Positions 12,833 to 14,037 of a stretch of 14,037 bases of DNA are shown here, one piece after another. The notes under the pieces were generated by a model. It was not told the origin of the DNA. It made no database searches and worked only from the letters and a program-made list of their open reading frames with translations. The stretch's first letter is position 1. The number at the start of each line of letters is the position of its first letter. The position numbers were made by a program, and so were the translations under genes. Source of the stretch: Synechococcus sp. UW140 (GTDB lineage Bacteria; Cyanobacteriota; Cyanobacteriia; PCC-6307; Cyanobiaceae); assembly GCA_945878795.1 (NCBI GenBank), contig CAMDWF010000022.1:1-14037 (forward strand). The letters run 5' to 3'.

Positions 12833-13998
12833 CTCGACCCGCTGCCACCGCCCTGCCCGTGGGCCTGCCCGTGGCCCTGGCTTTGGCAGTGGGTATGGCG
12901 CTGGCGGTCCAACAACCGCAGGCGGCCCTGGTCTGGGGGCTGGGCTGCGGTCTCGGCCACGTGCTGGTGCGCAGCCGGTTTGGATTCGCCTCCGGCTACC
13001 GGCGGCTGCTGGTGGAGCGTGATCCCGGTCCGGTCTACGCCCAGCTGCTGCTGGTGGCGCTGCTGGTGGTTGGCATGGCGCTGGTGCTGGCCCTGGAGCC
13101 GCTCACCGGCCTGCGGCCCAAGCTGCTGAATACCACCATCACGCTGCCGTTCCTAGCCGGGGCGTTTTTGTTTGGCATCGGCATGGAGCGGGCCCGGGCC
13201 TGCGGCTGCGGCAGCCTGGCGGAGACCTCCCGCGGCGGCGTCGGCGTGCTGGCCGCCTTGGCGGGCTTGGTGCTCGGCGCCTTTCTCGGCACGCTGCATG
13301 GCCCGTTGCTGGCCCGCTTGCCCCAGCCCCGCCTGGAATCACCGGTAGGCCTCGACAGCTTCGGGCTGGCCGGCGCTTTGCTGTTGCAGTTGCTGTTCAT
13401 CGCCCTGATCGTCTTGCTTTTGAGCCGCTGGACCGGCCAGTCCCCCTGGGCAGGGCAGCCGAGCCAGAGCAAGGCGCCCTACGGCGGTGCCGCCGCCGTG
13501 GCGCTGCTGGCGATCGGCCTGCTGTTGGTGACAGCAGAACCCTGGAAGGTGCTGTGGGGCCTTGCCCTCAGTGGTGCCCACCTGGCCCAATTGCTGGGCT
13601 GGGATCCGCAGACGAGCAGCTTCTGGTCGAGCGCCAAGGGTCAGGCCCTGCTGCAGGGTCCCGGCGCCTGGTTGTTCAACCATGCCGTGCTGGTTGACCT
13701 GGGGCTTGTCTATGGCGCCGTGGCCACGGCCATCGGCCAGGGCCGCTTTCGGCTGGCGGGCGAGGCGCCCCAATCGGTGGCGGCCCTGGCCCGCAGCGGC
13801 GGCGGCGGGCTGCTGATGGGCTACGGCGGCCTACTGGCATCGGGATGCAACGTCAACGCCTTTCTCGGCGGCGTGATGAGCTTCAGCCCGCACGGCTGGA
13901 TCTGGCTGGCGGCGGCCTTGCTCGGCTTCGCTACCTCGTTGCGGTTGAGTGGGGTCTTTGGGAATGGGGCTGCTGGGAGGGCGGCAGGGGCAGGGTGA
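12829..13998 (+). CDS. YeeE/YedE family (TsuA-like) sulfur-compound transporter
   Basis: The product has 389 residues with about nine to ten hydrophobic segments in two halves, the pattern of Sul_transp (PF04143) proteins. The conserved segments are VWGLGCGLGHVLVRSRFGFA (35-54, Cys40), LFGIGMERARACGCGSL (114-130, Cys125/127) and GLLMGYGGLLASGCNVNAFL (327-346, Cys340), followed by GGVMSFSPHGWIW. In TsuA these conserved Cys residues relay thiosulfate through the membrane by S-H-S hydrogen bonds, so uptake of thiosulfate or a related anion is likely. TTG 12829 is the start in best agreement with the first membrane segment; a later GTG would cut it short. It overlaps the stop of the small peptide and follows the rhodanese gene, forming a probable operon. 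Length is in the usual range for full-length members. Confidence 0.85.
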   Translation: MTRPAATALPVGLPVALALAVGMALAVQQPQAALVWGLGCGLGHVLVRSRFGFASGYRRLLVERDPGPVYAQLLLVALLVVGMALVLALEPLTGLRPKLLNTTITLPFLAGAFLFGIGMERARACGCGSLAETSRGGVGVLAALAGLVLGAFLGTLHGPLLARLPQPRLESPVGLDSFGLAGALLLQLLFIALIVLLLSRWTGQSPWAGQPSQSKAPYGGAAAVALLAIGLLLVTAEPWKVLWGLALSGAHLAQLLGWDPQTSSFWSSAKGQALLQGPGAWLFNHAVLVDLGLVYGAVATAIGQGRFRLAGEAPQSVAALARSGGGGLLMGYGGLLASGCNVNAFLGGVMSFSPHGWIWLAAALLGFATSLRLSGVFGNGAAGRAAGAG

Positions 13999-14037
13999 GT
14001 TGGATGGGGCATTGGGTGCAGGGCATAGAGGAGTTTG

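Overview
The window looks like a chromosomal accessory stretch from a high-GC picocyanobacterium of the Synechococcus/Cyanobium type. Four things point there: a DUF6464-type protein (a family I know only from cyanobacteria), a cyanobacterial protein with an Ala/Pro-rich linker, a GloVer-repeat protein ending in a VPxPLPL-type C-terminal sorting tail, and a CHAT-STAND-TPR protein of cyanobacterial style. This assignment rests on recognising families by eye; no search was run.

Layout. 1-763 is gene debris: a minus-strand relic of the C-terminus of a dTDP-4-dehydrorhamnose reductase (about 321-431) lies next to a plus-strand relic of the C-terminal part of a beta-carbonic anhydrase (about 476-763). 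768-3708 is orderly housekeeping-like sequence. A TauE/SafE permease and an unnamed cyanobacterial protein lie on minus; a TerC-family membrane protein and a DUF6464 protein form a tight pair on plus, diverging from them. 3742-5891 is a run of toxin-antitoxin and Uma2 genes: an intact RHH/PIN pair, a frameshifted Uma2 endonuclease gene, and a decayed PIN toxin with a possible decayed antitoxin. 5866-7182 (minus) is a seven-repeat GloVer surface protein gene that stays in one frame but carries two in-frame stop codons. 7286-10407 (plus) is a CHAT-NTPase-TPR gene that lacks its 5' end and has lost the middle of its NTPase domain, leaving a CHAT/P-loop half and a 633-residue TPR half in different frames. 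10599-11287 (minus) is an intact Phd/YefM-PIN pair. 11585-13998 (plus) is a sulfur module: an exported two-domain rhodanese, a small Cys-containing exported peptide, and a YeeE/YedE (TsuA-like) sulfur-compound transporter whose start overlaps the stop of the small peptide.

How they fit together. The right end reads as an uptake and handling system for thiosulfate or sulfane sulfur. The middle 7.5 kb is an accessory island where defence/TA-type genes arrive and decay: two intact TA pairs sit among at least four broken genes. No complete new system is evident. The observations most worth checking are the small peptide coupled to the YeeE transporter, the clean stop-codon lesions in the GloVer gene, and the split CHAT/TPR locus whose TPR half is still fully open.
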